Shown: one piece after another, positions 23,433 to 38,480 of the stretch
Layout of the letters: the number at the start of each line of letters is the position of its first letter
Position numbering within the stretch: the stretch's first letter is position 1
DNA from: Bostrychus sinensis
Taxonomy: Eukaryota; Chordata; Actinopteri; Gobiiformes; Eleotridae
DNA length: 64,000 nt
Direction: 5' to 3'
Assembly: GCA_020698575.1 (NCBI GenBank)
Contig: CM036255.1
Location: 2,000,501 to 2,064,500 of the forward strand
Program-made: the position numbers and the translations under genes
Notes under the pieces: generated by a model
Databases searched by the model: none
What the model was told of the DNA's origin: nothing
What the model saw: only the letters and a program-made list of their open reading frames with translations

Positions 23433-26110
23433 TGTCTCCTCTCTCCTGTCTCCTCTCTCCTGTCTCCTCTCTCCTGTCTCCTCTCTCCTGTCTCCTCTCT
23501 CCTGTCTCCTCTCTCCTGTCTCCTCTCTCCTGTCTCCTCTCTCCTGTCTCCTCTCTCCTGTCCCCTCTCTCCTGTCTCCTGTCTCCTGTCTACTGTCCCC
23601 TCTCTACCGTCCCCTCTCTACCGTCCCCTCTCTACCGTCCCCTCTCTACCGTCCCCTCTCTACCGTCCCCTCTCTACCGTCCCCTCTCTACCGTCCCCTC
23701 TCTACCGTCCCCTCTCTACCGTCTCCTCTCTACCGTCCCCTCTCTACCGTCCCCTCTCTACCATCTACTGTCCCCTCTCTGTCTCCTCTCTACCGTCCCC
23801 TCTCTACCGTCCCCTCTCTACCGTCCCCTCTCTACCGTCCCCTCTCTACCGTCCCCTCTCTACCGTCCCCTCTCTACCGTCCCCTCTCTACCGTCTCCTC
23901 TCTACCCTCTCCTCTCTACCCTCTCCTCTCTACCGCCTACTGTCCCCTCTCTACCGTCCCCTCTCTACCGTCTCCTCTCTACCGTCTCCTCTCTACCGTC
24001 TATTGTCCCCTCTCTACCGTCTCCTCTCTACCGTCTATTGTCCCCTCTCTACCGTCTCCTCTCTACTGTCCCCTCTCTGCCGTCTCCTCTCGACTGTCTA
24101 CTGTCCCCTCTCTACCGTCTCCTCTCTACCGTCTATTGTCCCCTCTCTACCGTCCCCTCTCTACTGTCTCCTCTCTGTCTCCTCTCTACCGTCCCCTCTC
24201 TACCGTCCCCTCTCTACCGTCCCCTCTCTACCGTCCCCTCTCTACCGTCCCCTCTCTACCGTCCCCTCTCTACGTCTACTGTCCCCTCTCTACCGTCTCC
24301 TCTCTACCGTCTCCTCTCTACCGTCTCCTCTCTACCGTCTCCTCTCTACCGTCTCCTCTCTACCGTCTATTGTCCCCTCTCTACCGTCTCCTCTCTACTG
24401 TCCCCTCTCTGCCGTCTCCTCTCGACTGTCTACTGTCCCCTCTCTAGCGTCCCCTCTCTAGCGTCTCCTCTCTAGCGTCTCCTCTCTAGCGTCTCCTCTC
24501 TAGCGTCTCCTCTCTAGCGTCTCCTCTCTAGCGTCTCCTCTCTAGCGTCTCCTCTCTAGCGTCTCCTCTCTAGCGTCTCCTCTCTAGCGTCTCCTCTCTA
24601 GCGTCTCCTCTCTAGCGTCTCCTCTCTAGCGTCTCCTCTCTAGCGTCTCCTCTCTAGCGTCTCCTCTCTACCGTCTCCTCTCTACCGTCTCCTCTCTAAG
24701 GTCTCCTCTCTACCGTCTCCTCTCTACCGTCTCCTCTCTAAGGTCTCCTCTCTACCGTCTCCTCTCTACCGTCCTTTCTCTACCGCCTCCTCCCTACTCT
24801 CTACCGTCCCCTCTCTACCGTCCCCTCTCTGCCGTCCCCTCTCTGCCGTCCCCTCTCTGCCGTCCCCTCTCTGCCGTCCCCTCTCTGCCGTCCCCTCTCT
24901 GCCGTCCCCTCTCTGCCGCCCCCTCTCTGCCGCCCCCTCTCTGCCGCCCCCTCTCTGCCGCCCCCTCTCTGCCGCCCCCTCTCTGCCGTCCCCTCTCTGC
25001 CGTCCCCTCTCTACTGTCTACTGTCCCCTCTCTGCCGTCCACTCTCTGCCGTCCACTCTCTGCCGTCCACTCTCTGCCGTCCACTCTCTGCCGTCCACTC
25101 TCTGCCGTCCACTCTCTGCCGTCCACTCTCTGCCGTCCACTCTCTGCCGTCCACGTCCACTCTCTGCCGTCCACTCTCTGCCGTCCACTCTCTGCCGTCC
25201 ACTCTCTGCCGTCCACTCTCTGCCGTCCACTCTCTGCCGTCCACTCTCTGCCGTCCACTCTCTGCCGTCCACTCTCTGCCGTCCACTCTCTGCCGTCCAC
25301 TCTCTGCCGTCCACTCTGCCGTCCACTCTCTGCCGTCCACTCTCTGCCGCCCCCTCTCTGCCGCCCACTCTCTGCCGCCCACTCTCTGCCGCCCACTCTC
25401 TGCCGTCCACTCTCTGCCGTCCACTCTCTGCCGTCCCCTCTCTACCGTCTCCTCTCTACCGTCCCCTCTCTACCGTCTCCCCTCTACTGTCTCCTCTCTC
25501 TGCCATCCCCTCTCTGCCGTCTCCTCTCCTCCATCTTCCCTCCTGTGTCCTCCCTCCTCTGTCCCCCTTCCTGTCTTCTCCCTCCTCCCTACTCTGTCTC
25601 CTCCTGTCCCCTGTCCAGTCCCTCTCTCCTCCCTCCTGTCCCATCTCCTCCGACCTGTGTAACCTGTCCCCTCTTCTGTCCTCTCTCCTCCCTTGTCTCT
25701 TCTGTCTCCTTTCCCCTACCTCCTGTCATCTGCCCTTTATCTCTTATCCCCTGCCTCCTCCCTCCTCTGTCCTGTCCTGTGTAACCTGTCTCCTCTGTCC
25801 CCCATCCTCTGTCCCCCATCCTCTGTCCCCCATCCTCTGTCCCCCATCCTCTGTCCCCCATCCTCTGTCCCCCATCCTCTGTCCCCCATCCTCTGTCCCC
25901 CATCCTCTGTCCCCCATCCTCTGTCCCCCATCCTCTGTCCTGTGCAACCTGTCCTCTCACTTCTGTCCTGTCTCCTCTCTCCTGTCTCGTGTCCCCTGCC
26001 TCATCTGTCCTGTGTAACCTGTCTCCTGTACCCTGCCTCTTCTGTCCTCCGTCCTCTGTCCTGTCTCTTCTCTCCTCTTGTCTCCTCTGTCCTGTCTCCT
26101 GTGTAACCTG
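23433..26110. repeat. 14-bp-unit CT-rich satellite array, about 2.7 kb
   Basis: Head-to-tail 14-bp units in blocks: TCTCCTCTCTCCTG (23437-23585), TACCGTCCCCTCTC with TCTCCTCTCTACCG variants (23590-24445), TAGCGTCTCCTCTC (24446-24670), GCCGTCCCCTCTCT (24830-25015), GCCGTCCACTCTCT (25030-25430). Then come degenerate CT-rich DNA, a 13-bp CCCCATCCTCTGT block (25797-25940), and scattered TGTGTAACCTGTCTCCT units to 26110. The plus strand is almost all pyrimidine. The unit length is not a multiple of three and units rarely hold stops, so long frames stay open on both strands; these are not genes. Confidence 0.97.
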
Positions 26111-27279
26111 AGCGCTCCTGGATGAAGTGCTCTCACAAATGCTGTGTGACGTGAACTTGTTAGGACATTATTACAGATCTGAGGACGCTCTGAATGGAAA
26201 TCAATACAAGCGTCTGGCTCAATGTCCCCAGCCCACTCTGTCCTGACGAAGACACATCAGCACTTTGGAGAGACACAGCTTTTTATGTGTCATGTCTCCA
26301 TCTAACAGTGTTGCATAAGGTCTGTACAAGTACTATTCAGTCTGTGTCTTCAGATCATCTTTCAGTCTAATTTACTGTAGTGTTCTGATGGTTGTCAGCA
26401 GGGCCGGTCCTTCCTATAGCAAACTAAGCAACTGCATAGGGCCCCACGGCTTATCCATTATTCGCTGTTTTGATAAAGTTGTCAACTCTATTTGATTAAT
26501 TTTCTGGTTCTAATCTTCTGCTTGATATTGCTAATGTCGTTTCAGAAAGTGGGGGCCAATGCAGTCTGATGTGTTTCACTTCCTGTTTACCTGGCGCCCC
26601 CTTGCCAATTAAAAAAATGTCTCCAGGCATTTGGAGAAAGATAGTCAGTCAGTGTTTTTAAAGAAATTAAAATATTATATAGTCAAATTTAAATGGTCTC
26701 AAAAATGATGAGAGGCTTGGCCCCCAAACCTATCCTGCTTAGGACCAGCAGTGGTTGTCGCACATTTCCAGTTAGGAGAGGCAGACAGGAGCAATACCAT
26801 AGAGACTAAACCACGCATGGTTGTGAATAGTTTAAAAATATATTTGGAACATTATCCATTTATATGTGCACTTGAATATATTCACAGCATTTGACTTGTT
26901 CTGCAGAGGTCTAGTTTGTGTAAATGAGGAGGGACCGTCTTTTATCCAATATATCTGTTGATTTATGCATTACCTAAATTTCTTCCAAACCCCAAATGGT
27001 AGGTCAGAACCCAAATGTGGGTCACAGAGAAGTTGAACCAAGTGTAGAGGTTGCCCAATACAGGTTTTTCTATGGCTGACACCAATGCTGATTTTTTAAA
27101 TTCAGAGCTGCTGACAGTCAATACACACTACTGATTTTCGGGGCTGATATGTAGAGCCCATTTTCCTAATTTTATAATACTGTATTTGGTTTTAGTAATA
27201 CTTATTAAAACCAAACAAATGTGTTAGAATGTGACAGTGAGAACAGTTAAAGATTAGTTTTTTGAGAAAACCATTAAGG

Positions 27280-27963
27280 CAGGGGTCTCCAACCAGTAGC
27301 TCTCAAAAACTTTCCAAGTAGCTCCCCAAGTACTTTATGAGTCCTAGATGAGCTTGATCAGTCAAATTTGATTACTTGGTTTGATTACTTTACTTGGAAA
27401 ACAAACTTCTGTATGTTTTCACTCAAATTCATAGATGCTCACCCCTTCGTGCACAAAATAATTACTGGCCAATTAGTTGTCAACCGAACAGTTGCACTGC
27501 AGCCAGTGTGATGAATCAGTTGGATATGAGATTGGCAGCAAACATGAGCTAAAAACACACTTGTTTTCTCCCACAAATGTAAACAATAAGTGTGTTTGAA
27601 GCGCGTCGCTGTTTACAGACATAAAAAATACACATGCAAGTAAACTAAACAGTTTTGTTGTTTTAATTTAAATTGTGAGTTGTGGACACCAACATTTTAT
27701 AAATGTTCACGTGTACGTAAAGCAAGAACAAAAATAATTGTCTTTGGGTTGAAAGTGTCAGCCCTGTGACTAACTGGCCACTGTCCAGTGTGTACCCCGC
27801 CTAAGGCCCATAGTTACTGGAATAAGCTCCAGCAACAGCAACCCCTAACGGGAATAAGAAGAAGAAGATAAATGATGAATAAATATTGAAAAACAGAAGT
27901 AGCTCTCTGCCATTTTCATTTTGGAAAAGTAGCTCTCAGAGGAAAAAAGGATGGAGACCCCTG
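27280..27963. mobile_element. hAT-like element nested in the TAGAGGTTG element
   Basis: Perfect 12-bp inverted ends CAGGGGTCTCCA / TGGAGACCCCTG; AGTAGCTCTC follows the left end and recurs near the right end. Flanking 8-mers do not match. A SINE-A 3' fragment lies inside at about 27765-27875. Confidence 0.65.
27765..27875 (+). repeat. SINE-A 3' fragment
   Basis: Reads CCACTGTCCAGTGTGTACCCCGCC and CCCCTAACGGGAATAAG with a short AATGATGAATAAAT tail. Confidence 0.7.
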
Positions 27964-28961
27964 GCAACTTGGAGTGCAGGTAGAGCTTGGGGAGAGCTAC
28001 AAAAATGCATTTGGATCTTTTGTTCTACGAGCTTCTGTGCCAGAGAAATGAGCAAAACCTTTTTTTATTGACACTTTGAGCTTTTCAGGACGAGATAAAG
28101 CGATTTCAGATGTTTTCTATGAACTGCAGAGTAACAGCCCAAACTGCTACAAAATGGCTGGGGAAGCTGGGGTCCTTCAGACATGTGCCTGACCAAAAAT
28201 CTGCATTAAAGTGCAAGAATTGGCTGATTGTCTAAAAAATGCAAAAATGTGTCCAATATTTTGGTCAACCTCTAACAGTGCTCAGCATTAAAGAAGCCTA
28301 AACTTTCCATTGTCCAGGATATATCCCACTGAAGGCACATAGTTGCTGGGAGAGGCCTAAATATTAAAATACATGTTCCATATTTATATAAACTTGATTG
28401 TAAAATAATTTAGGAAAAAACAAACAAACAAAAAAAAATGCTGGGTCGCATTAAAATGATCAGGACTAAACTTAGGCCCCAGTCAGTCTTAATCTTCAGT
28501 ATAGACACTGAATCAATTTGAAATATGATTAATTAATTAATTTGAAAAATCCATATAAAGCATTTTAATTCTTTTTTTTTTTAAGCTATAACTTCCAAGT
28601 CTAACGCAAACACAATGGTGGCAGTTTTTTTTAAGTTGAAGACGCCTCATTAGTTGTCCTCCAAGTGTTTTTTAGGAATCATGCATGACTCATCACATGT
28701 GGAATTGCTCCTGTCTGCTCCTCCAAACAGTGAAACGAGTGACTTGAACCACTTTTACAAAAACAATGGACTTCCCCTTTAAGTCGTACCCATAAAAGTT
28801 TCATTCGGTTGGAGCGTAATCGCGCCTGCTTGCTCCAGAGCTCGGGAGTCAGCTGGATGTAGTGATCTGTCATGTCAGGACAGGACACAGCCTGGTCCCG
28901 TCCCGACTGCACCAGCCAGCCCCCCTCTTGCTTCCTCTGCCCACTCTCTCCCACATGATCC

Positions 28962-29600
28962 ACTCACACACATACACACGCCTCCACTTCTTTGACGCAC
29001 GGTCCACGCGTCTGAAATCGCTCCGTGCGCCAAAAAACCGTGCCAAAAGCGGACCAGAGAGACAAGTGCGCGCTCCACGCCAATCTCAACGCACGTGCGG
29101 CCATTTTTGTGTTACGAGCCGTAGTAGCGGTGCACTTAAAGCAACCCCGTGTGTGCGTCCTACTTCCCTCTTCCCTCTTCCCTCGTGATAAAAAGCGGGA
29201 AAGGGGAGGCAAAAGCGTAAAAAAAAAGGACGTGCGCCAAAGTGCTCGGAATCGAGATAGACGCTGTCCCCAAGAGAACGCGGGACAAAAGCTTCCCTCC
29301 TGTCAAACTCCCAACACGTTAAAGTGCCTTTGTGTCGGCTCCGGAGCCGCGCACGTGAATGGTTTGGGGGATGTTGTCGGGGGAAGTGTGGGGGGCTTAC
29401 CTGAGGGGAAAGCGCGTGTGGGGTGTTCGCGGTGGTTCCTCGGAGCGTCCCAGTTGGACATTCAGAGAGCCCCCTCCTTCTCAGCTGTCGGTCCAGGTCC
29501 CGCAGCAGACTACCACACGGAGCCTTGCCAATCACACGCGCACACGCCCCGCCCCCCGGAGCAACATCACAGAGTAAAGGGCCAATAGGGGAGCGAGTTC
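28962..29600 (-). promoter_or_regulatory. CpG-island promoter, probably minus-strand
   Basis: CpG-dense compared with the AT-rich surroundings. On the minus strand it contains CCTATTGGCC and GATTGGC (inverted CCAAT boxes, near 29585 and 29532), a GGGGCGGGGC GC box near 29555, and no TATA box. A consensus splice donor follows about 130 bases downstream. These are features of a TATA-less promoter with a first exon. The long frames on both strands are typical of GC-rich DNA and resemble no known protein. Confidence 0.55.
29401..29520 (-). other. Candidate first exon of a minus-strand gene
   Basis: Ends at CCCCTCAG|GTAAGCC (29401/29400), a perfect splice donor. The 5' end is only estimated from the CCAAT and GC boxes. 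An ATG at about 29460 could open a short frame into the donor, but its context is weak, so the exon is more likely 5' UTR. By vertebrate gene order after NPY, a pals2/mpp6 first exon is a possibility; no coding exon of that gene was found downstream in the window. Confidence 0.35.
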
Positions 29601-30134
29601 AGCCCTCCCTTCAGTGCATACATGAAGCTTCCGAGTGTTTTTTATGTTCAGTGGCTGTCACTGGTTCATTCACATAAATATACCAGACATAGGCTCGATA
29701 TTTAATACAAATATGTTACAATGTAGGCAATGTAAGAAAGGAGCAGCCAAACACACTTTGTGTTGCTGCAAAACTAACTGAACGTTTATGTTGTTTTTAT
29801 CGAGCCATTTAAAATGCAGCTTTTAATTGAAATATTTGTCTTTTGTTTTTAAGCTGAGATGGTTCCTCACTTCTACAGCAGAACATGTGTCTTACTTTAC
29901 TCTGGTATGTGTGTATTACAGTTCATTTATTGAAAGGAGTGATCGCTCTTGACCACGGGGTGTATAAAGTGGCAGATAAACGCCACAGGAGGGCGCTGTT
30001 AGCCGCTCATCTGCCAGCTGCAAGCTGTTCAACTCAGGTTTTTATTTGGTTTTGATCAGAGTCAGAGGTGGAAGAAGTACTCACAACCTGCACAAACATT
30101 TTTGTTTGTTTGTTTGGTTGTTTTTTTTTTTTTT

Positions 30135-30452
30135 TTTAGAGGGCCAACACACGATCTCTCTGGGTGGAGTCTGCATGTCCTCCCCGTGTTACTGTGGGTT
30201 CTCTCCGGGTTCTCCGGGTTTCCTCCCGCCGTCCAAAGACATGCATGTGTTAGGTGAATTGGTGACTCTAAAGTGCCCCTAGTGAATGAATGTGAGAGTG
30301 AATGGTTGTCTGTCTGTGTTCGTCTCTGTGTCAGCCCTGTGACAAGCTGGCCCCTGTCCAGGGTGTACCCCGCCTACGGCCCAAAGTTACTGGGATAGGC
30401 TCCAGTACCCGTGACCCTTAACGGGAATAAGCAGAAGAAGATGAATGAGTAG
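30135..30452 (+). repeat. SINE-A copy, nearly full length
   Basis: From GAGGGCCAACACACGATCTC through GACATGCATGTG, AATGGTTGTCTGTCT, GTCCAGGGTGTACCCCGCC and CCTTAACGGGAATAAGC to a short ATGAATGAG tail. The tRNA-like head is missing. Confidence 0.85.
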
Positions 30453-31683
30453 TTTTATCACAACATACTTTTTAGGTCTACTTGAATAGTATTATTTTCA
30501 ACCAGTGGTGGAAGAAGTACTCAATTTCTTTACCTTAAAAATGCTACTTAAGTAACCCAGACTCAACAGCTCATGAATGTGTTAAATGTGATGGATTTAG
30601 CTGATTCCAGATGAAATGAACAAACTGCTGCAGTAGAAGAGACTGAATCTGTCGCTGAGGTCTTCTGTCTTTATTATTCTGATGTTTCTAAAGAAGTACT
30701 ACTTTACTGCATCTGTTATATTTAAGTACTGTGTGTCTACAATGAGGGTATGACAAAAACACATGATTTTAAACCAAAATACTTTGTATTTCAAACCAAC
30801 TCAGAAAAGTAGAGGAGTAAAAAATACAGATACTTGCTGTAAAATGTAGTGAAGTAAAAGTAAAAGTATCCCTTGTGAAATTTATTCAAGTAAAGTACAA
30901 ATACATGAAAAATGTACTTAAGTAATGTAACTAAGTACTTTCACTTTGTTACATTCCACCACTGTTTTGAAGTAACAGTACTCTTAGTACTGTTGTTGGT
31001 GATTCCATGTCTATATGTTACATCTGTGTTGGATTCAGAAGCTTCATGTGTTTCTTGTGCTAACTAAGATGGACTTTATTTTGAGTCATTTTTATTGTTT
31101 GGAAATATCAGAAGTGTCTCATTATTTTATGTTTTGTCTGAACATATCAATACTGGAAGAGAAATCCAAAGTGTTACTCAGTTCTTCAGTAGTATATTTC
31201 AGCCAATCCTACTTTTTACTTCAACTTCAGTAATATTGTTTTGAAGTAATAATACTAAACCCTTCTTTGCCCAGTTTTCAATAGACCATGGCTCAGGTGT
31301 CTCCATTTCAACCAATACAAAAAAATTATTATTTTTTTTTTAATCCTTCAGCTGCTCCCTTTTCCATTCAAGGTCACCACAGTAAACTAGTCACATTGTA
31401 GTTTGGCATTTATTTATTTTTTATTTTTTTTTTTTTTAATGCCCTTCCTGTCACAACCAGCCCCATACTGTGACAGGAGTAGGCAATGTGGGCGAAGTGT
31501 CCACTGCACCACTGTTGCTAATACAAAAACATAGAAATCATTTGTCTGAAGACTTTTGTCTCTCAGTTTATGTAATTTTTAAAAATGAATATCCATAAAT
31601 TGCTGCTATCAAATTAAAATCACTGGCTCTGGCTTCATCTACTTAGAATTCTTTGTAAGTTCAAATGCACAGTGATTTAAAAA

Positions 31684-31685
31684 AG

Positions 31686-31723
<38 letters not shown>

Positions 31724-31726
31724 TAC
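31684..31726. repeat. (A)n(TA)n microsatellite
   Basis: Poly-A followed by about fourteen AT units. A degenerate CTA/CCA trinucleotide stretch follows at 31761-31822. Confidence 0.9.
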
Positions 31727-31983
31727 AAGTTTTTAGGTCAAGAAATATATACTGTATAATGCTACTACTACTACCACTATAACTACAACTACCACTGTTG
31801 CTACTGCCATTACTACCACTAATCTAATCAACCTCAATCAGACTTTACTTCATTTACCAACTCCACTTAACTTAACATGAAAAAACAATTCATGTGGGAC
31901 CATTGCTTAACAGCAGGACCACCCCTTTAATTTATTTCTGGTATTATGATGGAATTATTATTCATTTATTGTGCACATAATAA

Positions 31984-32275
31984 TATTCATTCATTTTCTA
32001 CCGCTTATTCCCGTTAGGGGTCGCGGGTGACTGGAGCCTATCCCAGTAACTTTGGGCCGTGGGCGGGGTACCCCCTGGACAGGGGCCAGCTTGTCACAGG
32101 GCTGACACAGAGAAGCTGGAGTACCTGGAGAGAACCCACGGTAACACAGGGAGGACATGCAGACTCCACCCAGAGATTTCGTGTGATGGTGTGTTGGTCA
32201 ACCCGGGGCTCGAGCCCATGATCTCCTTGCTGGGAGGCAAGAGCACTAACCACTCTGCCACCGTGCACCCCCACA
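31984..32275 (-). repeat. SINE-A copy, full length with tRNA-like head
   Basis: On the minus strand the head reads GGTGGCAGAGTGGTTAG (A-box-like) and GGGCTCGAGCCCC (B-box-like), about 40 bases apart as in a tRNA. The core and the 3' end CACCCGCGACCCCTAACGGG follow, with a short AATGAAT tail. It shows that the family is a tRNA-derived SINE. Confidence 0.85.
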
Positions 32276-33348
32276 TAATAATATGTGAAATTTGTGTCAG
32301 GAGGTCCACAGAGGATGCACACAGTGAGAGGCAGGTGAGGGCGTCGTCAGAAAGTCTGCTCTTGTATTACTGTGTATGTAAATAAAACAGCAAAATGAAA
32401 TTCTGTCACATTGTTTAATCTGAAGTCCTACAGTCTAATCTAACCACACGCTAACTCACTGCACACAGTTACACCCGTGATGGAATTCTGTCTGCAGCCA
32501 AGGTGTGGCACAACCAGCCAAGATCTGAGTCTCTTGTAGATGACTGTGACTGTGCTATTTCACAAAAACCGGTTGGATTTGTTCTTTCAGCTTTAGTTCT
32601 AACCAATAGCATGTGTTAGGTAGATTATATTATGTCATACAGCCTTGCATTCAGGTTCATTTGAGAAAACTCCTTTCTCTTCGCATTTTACTTCAGTCTT
32701 TCTAAAGCCCATGTCCTGTATAATTAACCATTTCCTAAATACATTTACTCGGGACATTAGTTGATCAAAGTTCCCATGTTGGTTGTATCTTCCAGATGCA
32801 TTTAGACTGTTTCAGCCTCTGTAGGACAAAGTGCTGGCTAGTGAACAGAAAACATCAAAAATAAGGAAGCTGACACAGAGAACATGGCCTTTGGGATGAC
32901 TGTCCTTTTGAATAATAATGAGACATGATTATTACTCTGCTACAGTGCTGTGGGGTTAGGAGCTTTACAAATATGGTCATCTGAGACCCTCACAGTAAAT
33001 TTGTCTCTTACTACCTGAGTACATTTTCCCCTTTATCTGTACATATTTTAACTGTTGTGCCGCAGAGAGTACAAAAGTGTACTTTTCAAGTTTTATTTTG
33101 TTGATAACTTTGCAGTGGTTTTTACCTTTTCTATGAAAATTGGCTCAGGTGTGTATTTTATCACTAATTTTGATATTCTAAACACAAATCTAATATTACA
33201 TAATTTTTACTCTAACTAATTAAACATGTTATGTTGTTATTGTTAAGTGACAAAAGTGTCTCCACCACCAACACCACCAAAAAATGAAATATTTTTACTA
33301 TTCTCAATGCAAAGTGGCCTACAACATTTATTTAGATGAATTTGGGAT

Positions 33349-33351
33349 TTT

Positions 33352-33382
<31 letters not shown>
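33349..33382. repeat. Poly-T / poly-G junction
   Basis: About 13 T followed by about 21 G. Long G runs are rare in such genomes and are prone to sequencing and length error. Confidence 0.9.
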
Positions 33383-33504
33383 CAAAACTCAGGGCCAAAA
33401 TTGAGAGGATGAGGAGGAGCTTCTTCAGTCACACTCTGAAACCTTCACCTTAATTGTACACTTGCACTAGAGCAACATAGAGAGGAGGATTATGCTGTTG
33501 TGTA

Positions 33505-33652
33505 TGTTTTAGGTTCATGGGGGAAACTGGAGCGCTCAGGTAAAATATGCAAATTCCACACATAAAGGGCCTGCAGACCTGGTCCAGGATTCAAACCCAG
33601 GACGGTCTTGCTGTGAGGGGACAGCTCTAACCACTTTACCACTGTGCCGTGA
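33505..33652 (-). repeat. SINE-A head fragment
   Basis: On the minus strand: GGCACAGTGGTAAAGTGGTTAGAGC, then GGGTTTGAATCC (B box). Only the first half is present. Confidence 0.65.
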
Positions 33653-34084
33653 GTACTTACCCTTTCATTGGTGTGCCTAAAACCAATCTGTGTGTCACAT
33701 GTTGGTAACCTGTCCAGCCAGACAAAGTGAAGTGGGTCTGGAAACCTTCCCATTCAAGTTGTTTTCTACCAAAATAATGTTTTATACCAGGGCTGTCCAA
33801 ACCTTTTTCATTGACAAATATATGCCAAAGAGGGCCACTCTCTAGACGCAGCATATTTCGCCTCACCATTAAAAAGAGTCCCATTTGCCTTCTCTCTTTC
33901 CTGCAGTTAATCACTCTCATAGGTACTTTGGCTTTGGTTTTACTCTGATGCCCTTCCACAACTACACATTTATCTGGGCTTGGAACTGGTGCACAGTATG
34001 GCTGAGCTTTTTTGGCTTGACCAACCATAAATTTTCATTTTCTTCCTTGATGCAAGGTCCATCTGACACAAATATGAAGCATTT

Positions 34085-34430
34085 TTTCTTGTGCTTTAAC
34101 CCTTGCAGGAAAAAGTACCACCTGTGGCTCAGCGTACTGCATTACAGCATGGTATGCACAATACTATGTGGGAGCAGAAGGCACTGCAGAGGGTCACCAA
34201 GGCAGCACAGAGCGTCACTGGGTCTGATCTACTAACTTTATGCAATATCTTTGAGACCTGTTGTCTGAGCAGGGCCAGGACTATCACCCGAGACCCGTCC
34301 CACTCTGCCCACCACCCCCTCAGGCCTCTACCCTGTGGGAGGAGACTCAGGCTTATACAGCTATGTATACTGCTATATTTGCACTTAAGGATGCTGCTCA
34401 TACAGGTTGCCTTTTCATTACTGTCATAAT
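34085..34430 (+). pseudogene. LINE reverse transcriptase C-terminal fragment
   Basis: The frame reads LQRVTKAAQSVTGSDL, RARTITRDPSHSAHHPLRPL and PCGRRLRLI, the familiar C-terminal block of fish non-LTR polymerases (LQRVV..AQ, A..I..D.SHP.H.LF..LP.GRR). Only this tail remains. It lies about 150 bases beyond the inferred end of npy and on the opposite strand. Confidence 0.75.
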
Positions 34431-34574
34431 TTGGGGTGGGCTTTATGCAATGAATGCGTCTCTGAGGAGATTGTTAGGATAATCCTGAAGCAGTTTCGTA
34501 TATATTGGTGCTGCCCTGAATTGTGTCTGACCTGGCTCCTGTGATGGCTGTGGCAAAAGATACCAGGAACTGCA

Positions 34575-34835
34575 GTTATTGAAACAATGACTCTTTAATA
34601 TCACATGAGTACACAGACTGGACACGCCCCTCCCCACTCCCACGGCGGCATCACTTATATACAGTTTGAATGGGACGTCCCGTGATGAGCGGCGTGGACT
34701 GTAGCGGATGGCTGCGGCGTTCTGTTCGTGGCTCAGCAGACGGAGGTCAGCGGGCGAAGGGGGGTCGGGCGAGGGGTCAGAGGTCAGGAGGTCAGCAGCA
34801 TGGAGGTGGTGAGGCGGAGCCCGCATGGAGGCACA
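34575..34835 (-). other. npy: npy 3' UTR with ATTAAA poly(A) signal
   Basis: Sequence after the npy stop codon. On the minus strand an ATTAAA hexamer lies at 34599-34594, about 240 bases after the stop, followed by a T/G-rich stretch. The cleavage point near 34575 is an estimate. The first 200 bases are GC-rich with GGTC/GGTCA repeats on the plus strand. Confidence 0.5.
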
Positions 34836-38125
<3,290 letters not shown>

Positions 38126-38287
38126 CTGAAGCACACACGCACACGCACAACAGTCAACTCAGAATGCCGATAAAGCCACACGGTGCTGCGCGCGCTTTTA
38201 CGCACAGCTATTTGACCCCTGCGGCTCAGAGATCAGCACTGAAACCTGACAGCACTCAGAGGTAAAGGAGGACAGAGAGGTACTCAC

Positions 38288-38343
38288 GATTCCCGGAGGA
38301 TGTGGAGGAGGTGTGCGCGCTTTTCTAACCCGTGTCTTCTGCT
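38288..38343 (-). other. npy: npy exon 1 (5' UTR)
   Basis: Untranslated first exon. Its 3' end is fixed by the donor ATC|GTGAGTA at 38288/38287. The 5' end is estimated as about 25-30 bases after the TATA box, so it may be off by several bases. NPY genes normally have a non-coding exon 1, which matches. Joining it to exon 2 places GGGAATC directly before the ATG. Confidence 0.75.
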
Positions 38344-38480
38344 CTTGTGGCTCACGGCGCGCGCTGGGTTTTATATCTCTGTGCGCCAGCCGCGCGCCAC
38401 GGCACGCGTCAGAGCCATTTAGCGCAGGTCTCTGCCTGTGTTCGGGACCACGTCAGCGGTGATGCTGTCATTTGTGCATT
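38344..38480 (-). promoter_or_regulatory. npy: npy core promoter with TATA box
   Basis: ATATAAAA on the minus strand at 38376-38369, in a CpG-rich stretch with several GCGCGC motifs and a GACGCG motif upstream. Placement about 25-30 bases before the inferred start of exon 1 is as expected for a TATA promoter. Transcription-factor sites beyond the TATA box are not assigned. Confidence 0.7.

Larger units (their letters stand above)
27045..28274. mobile_element. Inverted-repeat element, TAGAGGTTG family
   Basis: Ends TAGAGGTTGCCCAATA and (reverse) TAGAGGTTGACCAAAATATTGG. It is closely related to the element at 17586-18066 and holds another element at 27280-27963. No transposase was recognised. 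Confidence 0.7.

Noticed and set aside
23204..24475. Open frames of over 400 codons rich in Leu-Ser-Pro
   Set aside because: They lie wholly in the 14-bp satellite; several frames are open because the unit lacks stops. No protein-like composition.
24815..25424. Minus-strand Arg/Gly/Glu-rich frames
   Set aside because: Translation of the same satellite in reverse; pure repeat.
29025..29588. 187-codon plus-strand frame and 149-codon minus-strand frame in the CpG island
   Set aside because: GC-rich DNA has few stops. The two overlap on opposite strands, show no domain, and the minus frame opens with GTG rather than ATG.
33657..34028. 123-codon minus-strand frame beside npy
   Set aside because: Overlaps SINE and hAT-like text (GGCTGTCCAAACCTTTTTCA) and has no domain.
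34443..34826. 127-codon minus-strand frame in the npy 3' region
   Set aside because: It lies in the inferred 3' UTR and beyond, shows no domain, and follows the npy stop in the same transcript.
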